Below, piece by piece: positions 7,827 to 15,967 of a DNA stretch of 38,873 nt (positions are counted from its first letter, which is position 1; every line of letters begins with the position of its first letter). The translations under genes and the position numbers were made by a program. The DNA comes from Akkermansiaceae bacterium (GTDB lineage: Bacteria > Verrucomicrobiota > Verrucomicrobiia > Verrucomicrobiales > Akkermansiaceae): positions 1 to 38,873 of the forward strand of contig CAIRGO010000253.1 of assembly GCA_903878115.1 (NCBI GenBank). The letters run 5' to 3'. Under the pieces are notes generated by a model. That model saw only the letters and a list, made by a program, of their open reading frames with translations, had not been told where the DNA came from and searched no databases.

Positions 7827-8987
7827 TTATCGTGTGCCAACTACTTCAAAGGTGAAGCCCTTGAGGTATTCAGTTTCAGGAAGATGTAACATGACAGGGT
7901 GATCATAGCGCTGGGTGTGCGTCGCAATAAGACGCAATGATTTTTTCGCGTCATGCGCGGCTTCGGCAATGTTCTCCAAAAACATACCACGTGTTGCATG
8001 GTGTGAACAGCAATAAGTCGAAAGAATGCCACCTTTTTCTAACAATTTCAGCGAACGCAGATGAATTTCTTTGTAGCCACGCATCGCATCCGTGAGCGTT
8101 TTTTTATTACGAGTGAAAGATGGCGGATCAAGAACAATAAGATCATAGTTAGGCTCAGCTTCTTTAAGAAAATCAAACACGTTCGCTTCGATCACATCGA
8201 TAGAGAGTTCATTGCGAGCCGCATTGGCGCGGGTGCTATCGCATGCGCTGGCTGAGATATCCACAGCAGTGACATGACTGGCACCGGCTTTCGCACAGGC
8301 CAAGGCAAAGCCACCTTGATTGGTGAAGCAATCGAGCACACGTTTGCCAGCAGCAAAACGAGCGAGTTCGCCATGAGCTTGCAATTGATCGAGGTATAGG
8401 CCTGTTTTTTGACCATCGAGCAAATCAATCTCGAAAATGATCCCATTTGCTGTGACTGAGAATACACCAGGATTTTCTCCGTGAAAAAGAATCACCTCTA
8501 ATTCCATACCTTCTGCGCGCCGGATCGGGGCATCATTTCGCAAGACGATGGAAGACGGAGCGAGCACATCAATCAATGCTTGTTTGATGATATCCTTGCG
8601 TTGATCCATCGCTAGGGTGAGTGTTTGCATGACCAAATGATCACCATAACGATCGACGATCAATCCAGGAATCCCATCGGACTCAGACCAGACAATGCGG
8701 CACAGTGTCGAATCGAAGGGCATACTTTCGCGGTATGTAACGGCCTGCTGGATACGACGAGTGAAAAACTCCAGATCTAGATCCTGGCGACGGCGAGAAA
8801 ATCGCCGCGCAATGATTTGGGATTGTGGATTATAAATCGCTGTACCCATGGGGCGATCACGAAAATCCTTAAGTGTAATCACGTCACCTGGCATCGGATC
8901 GCCAAAGGTTTTCTTTACTTCTGTGGCGTAAACCCAGTCGTGTCCGTGAAAAATGCGAGCCCTTGGGGCGATGATGAGTCCTGCCAT
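7827..8987 (-). CDS. RlmI-like class I SAM-dependent rRNA methyltransferase
   Basis: A 386-residue protein of the RlmI/YccW type, which methylates cytosine C5 in 23S rRNA in E. coli. The N-terminal PUA-like domain (about residues 1-80, ARIFHGHDWVYATEV) is followed by a Rossmann methyltransferase domain with VLDCFTNQGGFALACAKAGA (SAM site), the LIVLDPPSFTRNKK motif and the STYCCSHH segment with the catalytic-type cysteines. ATG at 8987 starts at the family N-terminus; the frame extends to 9050 without support. The gene is divergent from the small basic protein gene, with a 74-base shared promoter interval, and heads a group with the GGQ protein and sulfatase B. The exact target base in this lineage is not known. 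Confidence 0.88.
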   Translation of the reverse strand: MAGLIIAPRARIFHGHDWVYATEVKKTFGDPMPGDVITLKDFRDRPMGTAIYNPQSQIIARRFSRRRQDLDLEFFTRRIQQAVTYRESMPFDSTLCRIVWSESDGIPGLIVDRYGDHLVMQTLTLAMDQRKDIIKQALIDVLAPSSIVLRNDAPIRRAEGMELEVILFHGENPGVFSVTANGIIFEIDLLDGQKTGLYLDQLQAHGELARFAAGKRVLDCFTNQGGFALACAKAGASHVTAVDISASACDSTRANAARNELSIDVIEANVFDFLKEAEPNYDLIVLDPPSFTRNKKTLTDAMRGYKEIHLRSLKLLEKGGILSTYCCSHHATRGMFLENIAEAAHDAKKSLRLIATHTQRYDHPVMLHLPETEYLKGFTFEVVGTR

Positions 8988-9061
8988 AATATAATTTAAT
9001 TGAAAAAAAGGAAGATTGTTCTTGATGCGGGGGGAAGAGAACTGTAGCAAAGCGCACAGCT

Positions 9062-9313
9062 ATGGGACAGCAAATTAAAAAAGTAATGAAACGTCGTCGC
9101 CGCAAGGACTACCTGCGTCGCAAAAGTGAGCAAGCAAAACTAGGCGGAAGCGTCAAGAAAGCAAGCGTTGTGAAGAAGGCGTCCGATGGATCAGCCGCTG
9201 AAAAACCTGCTAAAAAAGCACCTGCGAAAAAAGCAGCTGCGAAGAAAGCTCCTGCCAAAAAGGCTGCAAAAGTCGTAGCAGAGACACCAGCCGAAGAAAG
9301 CGCTGAGTCTTAA
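9062..9313 (+). CDS. Small basic PVC-type protein with lysine/alanine-rich tail
   Basis: An 83-residue, extremely basic protein. The first ~30 residues (MGQQIKKVMKRRRRKDYLRRK) form a compact basic core of the type shared between Verrucomicrobia and Chlamydiae. Residues about 47-70 are alternating KKAPAKKA-like repeats resembling histone H1-like tails, and the end is acidic (AEESAES). This suggests a nucleic-acid or ribosome-binding role. It is a single-gene unit: a divergent promoter interval to the left and a strong terminator 28 bases after its stop. I recognise the family only by its core and composition, not by a known mechanism. Confidence 0.75.
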   Translation: MGQQIKKVMKRRRRKDYLRRKSEQAKLGGSVKKASVVKKASDGSAAEKPAKKAPAKKAAAKKAPAKKAAKVVAETPAEESAES

Positions 9314-9340
9314 TACATATTTTTTCACCATTTTTCCTTC

Positions 9341-9375
9341 AGCGATCTTCACTCATAGTGGGGGTCGCTTTTTTT
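9341..9375 (+). terminator. Rho-independent terminator after the small basic protein gene
   Basis: AGCGATC pairs with GGTCGCT (one G-T pair), CAC pairs with GTG inside, and the right arm runs into seven Ts. It ends the transcript of the small basic protein before the prepilin peptidase gene starts at 9408. Confidence 0.85.
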
Positions 9376-9407
9376 ATTGATCTGCTTTATTATTGAATCA
9401 ACTCGAT

Positions 9408-10526
9408 ATGTTTCCAGACCTAACATCTTATTGGTGGTATCTTCCTGTCATCCTGCTTGGGGCCTGCGTGGGATCATTTCTCAATGTCGTCATTTATCGA
9501 ATGCCGCTGAATCTATCGGTGAATGATCCCAAACGTTCGTTCTGCCCACTCTGCAAAAACCCCATCCCGTGGTGGCGAAATATTCCGTTGCTTTCATGGC
9601 TCCTGCTGCGAGGAAAATGTGCCGATTGTCACGCAAAAATTCCGATCCGTTATTGGTTTGTCGAACTTCTAACCGCACTACTCTTTGCCGCTTGCTGGCG
9701 CCACTTTGGTCATGAATTGGCGCTCACGCTTTTCATTCTGATGGCAATATTTGTAGCGATTACCTTCATCGATGCCGAGCACCAAATTATCCCCGCTCCC
9801 CTAACCTATATTGGCACAGCCGTGGGACTCATCTCCTCATGCTTTCGTCCGAAATTATTGCATTTGATTTCACCTAACGAAGAGCCGAGCGCATGGTGGC
9901 AAGGACTACTTGATTCCGCCATAGGCTGGACACTTGGATTTTTTGGCCTGTGGTCGGTCGTTTTGTTAGGAAAAATGATGTTCGGCAAAAAGAAAATCTC
10001 GTTAGATCAACCGACCGATTGGCAATTGATCGACGCCACGACTGATGATGAACCGCTGCATTTTTCCTTGGGCGACGAGAAGATTCCATGGTGGGAAATA
10101 TTTTACCGTAAGTCCGATGAAATGTTGTTAGAATGCGATGAAATATTCCTCGATGAAAAAGCATGCGGCAGTGGTCAGTTAAAACTTCGCGAACTAGATT
10201 TCACACTACCCAATGGCGAAATCCATCAACTCACCGAGATAGAATCACTATCAGGAAAAGCAACGAAGGCCATCATTCCGCGTGAAGCGATGGGCATGGG
10301 CGACCCACATTTGTTAGGAATGATCGGAGCATTTATTGGCGGCGGTGGCGTGCTCTTCACCGTATGCTTTTCATCATTTTATGCCCTAGCCATCGCTCTC
10401 TTGGCACGCATCGGGCTTGGCAAACCATTGCCATTTGGGCCCTTTCTCATTCTTGCAGCTGCCACATGGATCTTCGGTGGCTGGAAACTCTGGGAGTGGT
10501 ATATCCAATATTTACAATTCCCGTAG
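9408..10526 (+). CDS. pilD: Prepilin peptidase/N-methyltransferase with large cytosolic insert
   Basis: An aspartyl protease of the type IV prepilin peptidase family (A24), which cleaves and methylates pilin-like precursors at the inner membrane. The start is VGSFLNVVIYRMP, and two CxxC pairs (C46/C49 and C71/C74) form the zinc-binding loop. Catalytic Asp are D122 in TFIDAEH and D299 in GMGDPHLLGMIGAFIG. At 372 residues it is much longer than the usual ~250-290. The extra length is a mostly acidic, soluble segment at about 193-290, just before the second catalytic Asp. Usual members have Lys two residues after that Asp; here it is His. ATG at 9408 is chosen over TTG at 9393. No pilus genes are adjacent. 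Confidence 0.88.
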   Translation: MFPDLTSYWWYLPVILLGACVGSFLNVVIYRMPLNLSVNDPKRSFCPLCKNPIPWWRNIPLLSWLLLRGKCADCHAKIPIRYWFVELLTALLFAACWRHFGHELALTLFILMAIFVAITFIDAEHQIIPAPLTYIGTAVGLISSCFRPKLLHLISPNEEPSAWWQGLLDSAIGWTLGFFGLWSVVLLGKMMFGKKKISLDQPTDWQLIDATTDDEPLHFSLGDEKIPWWEIFYRKSDEMLLECDEIFLDEKACGSGQLKLRELDFTLPNGEIHQLTEIESLSGKATKAIIPREAMGMGDPHLLGMIGAFIGGGGVLFTVCFSSFYALAIALLARIGLGKPLPFGPFLILAAATWIFGGWKLWEWYIQYLQFP

Positions 10527-10530
10527 TGCA

Positions 10531-11484
10531 TCACAATTTGCGCCGCCGCAATCGAGGCCACCATGCCGGGGTATTTTTTCGATAGGCGACCCATTGCTCT
10601 CCGTATCGCGCAGTTAGATCAACACTCTCCGACCAACGCGCCAAGCTCATTGAATAAAGCCAAACACTCACACTCGCGATGGCTAATCCTACATGCATGT
10701 AAAGCCAAGAGCATAGTAACATCGCGACGATCATAGAAACCTGCATAGGATTAACAAGCCAACGATAGATGCCAGAAGTCACTAATTGTTCGGGAGGATC
10801 AAAGGGAAGCGGAGTGCCACCACCCCGCTTGGCAAATACCCAAACTGCACAGAATGCTGGGACTAATGCTAGCGCAATAGAGCAAACAAGACCTATGGTC
10901 ATCCACTGCGGATGCACGATCACAATCGACTGAGTAGAAAAAGGCAGTACGATCAAGATCATTGTCACAAAGGAAATGGCAATCATCAAGCCACGCATAA
11001 GTGGGTATTTTTTGCAGCGAGTGATTTGATAAAGAATCAATCCTGGTAGCAAACAAATCCCTAACAATACCCCCTCACCGAGCAACCAACCAGAGTTCAC
11101 ATCAAGCAACGGCCCTAATTGCGGCATGATCAATAAATCCGCAAAAAAAGCAATCAGTAGAACTAGCGTGATTGCCGCATAAACGGGAAGTCTAACACAA
11201 AAAAAATCGAAGATCAATGGCATTAGCACCCCCCAAATAACACTCCAACCGAGATACAACGATAATGGCATTTTCCACGCAATAATATGCGATGAATGAA
11301 ACTCCCAAAACTCGCATCGCTGACAAAACACATCAACAATTGGCAGCAAAGAAAGATTCCACATGATTGAAAAAACTACAGCCACACGCTTTCTAACATC
11401 TAACGGACGCCACCAAATCAACAGTGCTGAGAAAAAAATCGGCAAGTATAACCCGCCAATTTCTATGATCTGAGCGCGTGTCAT
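10531..11484 (-). CDS. Polytopic membrane protein with ICMT/PEMT-like methyltransferase C-terminus
   Basis: A 317-residue protein with about eight hydrophobic helices. The C-terminal third (RGGGTPLPFDPPEQLVTSGIYRWLVNPMQVS ... ARYGEQWVAYRKNTPAWWPR) matches the isoprenylcysteine carboxyl methyltransferase / phospholipid methyltransferase-like group, where such segments bind SAM and a lipid-like substrate in the membrane. The N-terminal half is not recognisable. It overlaps the upstream gene by four bases (ATGA at 11481-11484), so the two are translationally coupled and may act together. Function stays open; a lipid or protein-prenyl methylation role is inference. Confidence 0.65.
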   Translation of the reverse strand: MTRAQIIEIGGLYLPIFFSALLIWWRPLDVRKRVAVVFSIMWNLSLLPIVDVFCQRCEFWEFHSSHIIAWKMPLSLYLGWSVIWGVLMPLIFDFFCVRLPVYAAITLVLLIAFFADLLIMPQLGPLLDVNSGWLLGEGVLLGICLLPGLILYQITRCKKYPLMRGLMIAISFVTMILIVLPFSTQSIVIVHPQWMTIGLVCSIALALVPAFCAVWVFAKRGGGTPLPFDPPEQLVTSGIYRWLVNPMQVSMIVAMLLCSWLYMHVGLAIASVSVWLYSMSLARWSESVDLTARYGEQWVAYRKNTPAWWPRLRRRKL

Positions 11485-12425
11485 TTTTCGCCTGAATGAA
11501 ACGTTTGCGTTAGAAAAAATTCACCTGCCAAGCGCACCCCATATCGTTCAGCAGGCCCAAAATACCAAGCAGGATCTAACAATCTACGGTAGCGCATTGT
11601 TAACACAACACGCGTATGCTGCTCATCAATTCGGCTTAAATGCCATTCAGCAGACTGCCATTCGAGCCAATGAGAGATATGGCTCGCATCACTAATTTTT
11701 TCCACACGATAGAAATCAGCACTCGCCTCAGTTACCTGTGCGACCAATTCACCAGGTTTTCCCTCGCCACCAGCAAACAGAATTTTCCATTGATCGCCCA
11801 CTGTAAGTCCATTTCCCGATATTGATTGCGGCCGCGGAAATCCCATTTTTAAATAAAGCGGTAACTGCTCATTACGAAAACTCGGACCACGAGCTAGTGC
11901 ACTTGTTGCTTGCTGATGACTCATTGGTACGAGCGTCTCTACCACGATGACTTCATCACGAGAAAAAGAAAGGGTTTCATTAATTCCCTCCAAGCTCATC
12001 AAACCCAGCACTACGATCACCGAGCAATACATGTGAGGCATGTGATTCTTAGCCCGTGCTTTATCAGCAAAAATCCCGATGATAAATCCAATGGAGTAAA
12101 AAAACGGTGCCGCCATCAAGATACAAATAAAACCCTCAATCAATAAAATCGCCAAAATCAAAAGGAAAAAAGTAATACCCTTCATAATCGAACCCGTAAT
12201 GGTTTTCGATGCCGGCATGCGACACATGACCAAGGCAATGACTGTCGGAAGGCCAATAAACATCAATGCCGTCTGCTCCGTTCGACTGATAACAAGTAAG
12301 CGATAAAAGAAAGAACAACAAAACGCAGCAATCACTAAATTGAATACTATTTTTCGATTTCTTCTGGATTTTTCAGCAGCTTGCTTTGCGAGTTGCTCTT
12401 CAAGTTGCGTAATATCATCAGTCAT
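11481..12425 (-). CDS. Membrane protein with soluble START/SRPBCC-like C-terminal half
   Basis: A 314-residue protein. The first ~30 residues are charged and helical (ITQLEEQLAKQAAEKSRRNRK). Several transmembrane helices follow (about 30-150), then a soluble domain from about residue 165 with WKILFAGGEGKPGELVAQV, SHWLEWQSAEWHLSRID and TRVVLTMRYRRLLDPAWYFGP. That second part has the rhythm of polyketide-cyclase/SRPBCC proteins, which bind hydrophobic ligands. ATG at 12425 is chosen over 12479 because residues before MTDDITQ have no character. It overlaps the ICMT-like gene downstream by four bases. I do not recognise a named family. Confidence 0.55.
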   Translation of the reverse strand: MTDDITQLEEQLAKQAAEKSRRNRKIVFNLVIAAFCCSFFYRLLVISRTEQTALMFIGLPTVIALVMCRMPASKTITGSIMKGITFFLLILAILLIEGFICILMAAPFFYSIGFIIGIFADKARAKNHMPHMYCSVIVVLGLMSLEGINETLSFSRDEVIVVETLVPMSHQQATSALARGPSFRNEQLPLYLKMGFPRPQSISGNGLTVGDQWKILFAGGEGKPGELVAQVTEASADFYRVEKISDASHISHWLEWQSAEWHLSRIDEQHTRVVLTMRYRRLLDPAWYFGPAERYGVRLAGEFFLTQTFHSGEK

Positions 12426-12549
12426 GGTGAATTCATTATTTTCAGAAAGTAATGAAACAATCAAGTAATTAATAAACATATTTTCTTAAATTCAACATCT
12501 GATAGCAAAAATACTTCCCATCTCATGAAAATTAGCTAGTGTTTTCCGC

Positions 12550-14943
12550 ATGTCAGAAACTGATGATACCATTGCCTATTGCCACGCTTGTGGAACAGCA
12601 ATGGACGTCGATAAAGTTGCGCCATTCAGCAATGTAGAATGTCCTTCTTGCAAAAAACATACTCGCGTTAAAAGAGAATTTGGCCCTTACACACTCCTCC
12701 GCCGTCATGCAATTGGAGGCATGAGCATGGTCTTCGTCGGTCATGATAATACACTCGACCGTGAAGTTGCTATAAAAATTTTAAGCGAAGATTACTCCGC
12801 TGATGAAAAACGCATTGCTGCCTTTGAAGAAGAAGCACGCATCACTGCCTCATTCACGCACCCGCATGTAGTGCGCGTTTTCAAAACAGGAAAAGCATTT
12901 GGACGTCTTTACATCGCCATGGAGTTGGTAGCGGGCGGACATTTAGAACATCAAATCAAAGAGCGTGGCAAAATCCCTGAAAAGGAAGCGTTGCAGCTCG
13001 CGATTCAAGTGGCGGATGGTTTAAAAGCCGCGCACTCTGCTGGTCTTTTACACCGAGATATCAAGCCAGGAAATATATTGTTAGACTCTGGCGGATCTGC
13101 TAAAATCGTGGACTTTGGACTCGCTTTAATGACGAAAGCAGGTGTAGCGAAGCCAGATGAAATGTGGGCAACGCCGTTCTACGTGCCCCCAGAAACGGTC
13201 GATGGTCTTGAAGAAGACTATCGAGCGGATATGTATGCCTTTGGTTCCACTTTTTATCATGCACTCGCAGGTAAACCGCCGTGCACTGAAGAATCGATGG
13301 TGACTACACAGCTCCGCGAAGCTAAAAAGCACGTCATTCCGCTAAGCATTGCATGCCCACATCTGAGCATGGATACTGCTGCGGTCATTGAGTGCGCCAT
13401 GGCCTACAATCCATCGCAGCGTTTTTCATCCTATGATGAAATGATCGAACTGCTACAAGCGGCATTAGTCACTGTTCAGGTTCGTGAAAAAAACATCAAA
13501 AAAGGCATACCTGTTCCGGCGGCAGTTACCGCTGCGACTGCTGCGAATCGTCGTCAAGTGGCGAAGAAAAAAACAGCCGAGACGGCCATCGTTTGGACTG
13601 CTGTCATCCTCGTCATAGGAGTGGCTTTGTGGGCATTAAAGACATTCATTTTGAGCACAAAACCGGATCCTGTAATTATTGAGACTCCGATTGAACTCAA
13701 TCCCATCGCTACAGATACCAGCGGCGTAGCGATTGGAAACCTTTACTTAGAAGCGCGTAAGCAATTGCAAAATAAAGATTTTGAACAAGCTCGATCCGCG
13801 TTTTTGCAGCTAAGAGCCAATGGAAAATGCCAAGAACCCACCAAGACATGGTGCGCGTTTGAAGCATTGATGGCATCATTTCTTGATGGAAAAACAAGTG
13901 TTGCCATGGAAGATGGCGACCTGCTCTCCACTCACCTAGGCACTGGTAATGCTCCAGATAATATGAGCAAAAGGCTATTGCCATGGATTGGTGAATTACA
14001 AAATTATCCACCGTTAAAAGATGGTGCCATAAGTAACAAAGGAGACGAGGATCTCCTGTATTTGATGACCTGCATGGCGTCTGCCTGTAAGAACTGGGAG
14101 CAAGGAAAAATGGCCGAAGCCATTCCCCTGTTCAATAAGGTAAAAAATGCCCCGCAAAAAGGAGGAAACGAATTGTTAGTCATTTATCAAAAATTTGCCG
14201 CTGACTACATTTCTGATTGGGCAAAACTTCAGTCAAACAATCTAGATAAATTACCAACGACCATCGCACAGTGCAAAGAACGTTCAGAAGCTTTGAACGG
14301 CGTTCTCAGCAGTCTCGATACTCGTGGACGAGCCAAATTTCAAGTGCGTGAATGGCAAATGCTACTTGAACGTGAAGCTAGACGATTGGAAAACCCTGAT
14401 GCCACAAATGCAAAATCCATCACTCTCGATGAAGCATTAGCTCAACTTCCCAAGCTCAACGCAACTTGCCAATTTCTCGATGCTGCTGAGATTATCAAAA
14501 AAGTCAAAACGAGCGATGTCCCGCAGTTAGCAAAACGCACAGCGCTGCTAAGCATGTATGAAGCTGCGGGGCTATTCATTGCTGATCTGGAAAACGATTT
14601 AAACAAAGCCGCGATCGATGCACCGATTCAAAGCCGTGATGGCAAGCGCAGTTTCACCCGAGCATTGAGTGCAGAAAACGGCACTGTGACACTTCTCAGT
14701 GGTGAGTCAGAATCTTCCTTAAACTGGCACGAACTACGCCCCACAGATGTCATCTCTCTCTCCGTCGCAGCGATCCGCCGCAATGCGTCGGAACAAAACA
14801 AAGCCATGCGTTATGAAGCAGCGGTGGCGTTTCAATACCTCAGCGGAGAAACCGCGGCCGCTGAAGTCTCTGCTGGCAAACTTGGCGCTACATCGCCTGC
14901 ATTCAAGACACGCTGGACTACTTGGATGACAGCCATCAAATGA
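12550..14943 (+). CDS. Membrane-anchored Ser/Thr protein kinase with N-terminal zinc ribbon
   Basis: A 797-residue Hanks-type kinase. Residues 1-36 carry two CxxC pairs (C11/C14 and C31/C34) forming a zinc ribbon. The kinase domain runs about 47-305: glycine loop AIGGMSMVF, Lys76 in VAIKIL, HRDIKPGN at 168-175 and DFG at 188-190, so it should be active. One transmembrane helix spans about 346-367. The remaining ~430 residues lie across the membrane; they look like helical repeats with an SLA1-like segment near the end (DGKRSFTRALSAENGTVTL). This build is common in the PVC group. It likely senses something outside and signals inside, but neither ligand nor target is evident. It is divergent from the membrane-protein pair. 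Confidence 0.9.
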   Translation: MSETDDTIAYCHACGTAMDVDKVAPFSNVECPSCKKHTRVKREFGPYTLLRRHAIGGMSMVFVGHDNTLDREVAIKILSEDYSADEKRIAAFEEEARITASFTHPHVVRVFKTGKAFGRLYIAMELVAGGHLEHQIKERGKIPEKEALQLAIQVADGLKAAHSAGLLHRDIKPGNILLDSGGSAKIVDFGLALMTKAGVAKPDEMWATPFYVPPETVDGLEEDYRADMYAFGSTFYHALAGKPPCTEESMVTTQLREAKKHVIPLSIACPHLSMDTAAVIECAMAYNPSQRFSSYDEMIELLQAALVTVQVREKNIKKGIPVPAAVTAATAANRRQVAKKKTAETAIVWTAVILVIGVALWALKTFILSTKPDPVIIETPIELNPIATDTSGVAIGNLYLEARKQLQNKDFEQARSAFLQLRANGKCQEPTKTWCAFEALMASFLDGKTSVAMEDGDLLSTHLGTGNAPDNMSKRLLPWIGELQNYPPLKDGAISNKGDEDLLYLMTCMASACKNWEQGKMAEAIPLFNKVKNAPQKGGNELLVIYQKFAADYISDWAKLQSNNLDKLPTTIAQCKERSEALNGVLSSLDTRGRAKFQVREWQMLLEREARRLENPDATNAKSITLDEALAQLPKLNATCQFLDAAEIIKKVKTSDVPQLAKRTALLSMYEAAGLFIADLENDLNKAAIDAPIQSRDGKRSFTRALSAENGTVTLLSGESESSLNWHELRPTDVISLSVAAIRRNASEQNKAMRYEAAVAFQYLSGETAAAEVSAGKLGATSPAFKTRWTTWMTAIK

Positions 14944-14970
14944 TTGCCAACGCAATCAAACAAATTATAC

Positions 14971-15555
14971 ATGAAAATTCAAACTGCTGTTTTTGAAACA
15001 AGCGCACCAGAACTCGATGATTGCCCAGAAGCGCTGATGCCAGAGTTCGCTTTTATTGGTCGATCTAACGTCGGCAAATCATCGTTTATCAATATGCTCA
15101 CGGGCAAAAAAGATTTAGCAAAAGTATCCGCAACACCGGGCCACACCAAGCTGATCAATTTTTTTATTATCAACCGCAAATGGCGCTTGGTTGATTTGCC
15201 AGGCTATGGATACGCCAAAGTGCAAAAAGAACAACGTGATTTTTTCCATGATGTGATTGCGAATTACATCGCCTATCGTGAAGGGCTAACATGCGTTTTT
15301 GTGATCATCGATGGCAGTATTACCCCGCAGCGCATCGATCTAGAATTCGTCCATTGGTTGATGCAGCGTTCATTACCATTTGCGTTAATTTTCAATAAAA
15401 TTGATAAAGAAAAGCCTATAAAAGTGCAGGCAAACATCGCTGCTTTTGAGGCGGAAATGGCCCAGTGGAGCAACTATAAAGCTAAGATTTTCACCGCCTC
15501 TGCTAAGAACGGCAAAGGCGCAGGAAACATCATCGATTACATCAACCGACAATAA
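14971..15555 (+). CDS. engB: Ribosome biogenesis GTPase EngB (YsxC/YihA)
   Basis: A 194-residue TRAFAC GTPase with all motifs: G1 GRSNVGKS (30-37), the conserved SATPGHTKLINFF switch, G3 DLPGYGYAK (75-83), G4 NKID (142-145) and G5 TASAKNGKG. EngB assists late assembly of the 50S subunit in the cytoplasm. ATG at 14971 is chosen; an upstream TTG at 14944 directly abuts the kinase stop and would add nine residues not found in the family. It follows the kinase gene by 27 bases and is probably on the same transcript. It converges with the small kinase-like gene, with one base between stops. Confidence 0.95.
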   Translation: MKIQTAVFETSAPELDDCPEALMPEFAFIGRSNVGKSSFINMLTGKKDLAKVSATPGHTKLINFFIINRKWRLVDLPGYGYAKVQKEQRDFFHDVIANYIAYREGLTCVFVIIDGSITPQRIDLEFVHWLMQRSLPFALIFNKIDKEKPIKVQANIAAFEAEMAQWSNYKAKIFTASAKNGKGAGNIIDYINRQ

Positions 15556-15556
15556 C

Positions 15557-15955
15557 CTAGGGCATTGATGGTGCTGACCATGGTAAAATTTCTGCTATCT
15601 CAAAATCGATGATGCAAAAACGTCCCAGCTGAGGCGAATACGTTACATTGCGAGCTTCCGCATCACCATGCCGTATACCGTAATCACGTTCCAACTCAGC
15701 AAATAACTCTTTCGCTTTCGTAACTGATAAATCAGGAACGGGGCTACCACAATTGCTACTCACAAAATACAATTCCTCTGGATGTTCTTCCAATAATCTT
15801 GGTGTATACGGGCAAGCTCGTTGCTCTAACACTTTTAGCACCGCCACTTCTGTAGCGTAGCGTTCATCGGCATTAGATCCGCGGAATCTCTTGTGCACAT
15901 GACCATTCCAGTCAATCCGCACATGTGCTCTAATCCCATCTTTTAAATCACGCAT
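15557..15955 (-). CDS. Minimal protein-kinase-like protein (132 residues)
   Basis: The short protein keeps the sequence marks of a kinase fold in about half the normal length: VHKRF with Lys22, Glu36 in an alpha-C-like helix (ERYATEVAVLKVL), a catalytic-loop-like RHGDAEARN (D98, N103) and IIDFE (D117). It resembles RIO/Kdo-kinase or choline-kinase-like minimal members more than Hanks kinases. The substrate could be a small molecule, lipid sugar or protein. It lies 12 bases after mgtE on the same strand and probably ends that transcript. Whether it is active is unknown. The C-terminus (ILPWSAPSMP) shows no sign of truncation. Confidence 0.65.
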   Translation of the reverse strand: MRDLKDGIRAHVRIDWNGHVHKRFRGSNADERYATEVAVLKVLEQRACPYTPRLLEEHPEELYFVSSNCGSPVPDLSVTKAKELFAELERDYGIRHGDAEARNVTYSPQLGRFCIIDFEIAEILPWSAPSMP

Positions 15956-15967
15956 AGTATCAACTCA

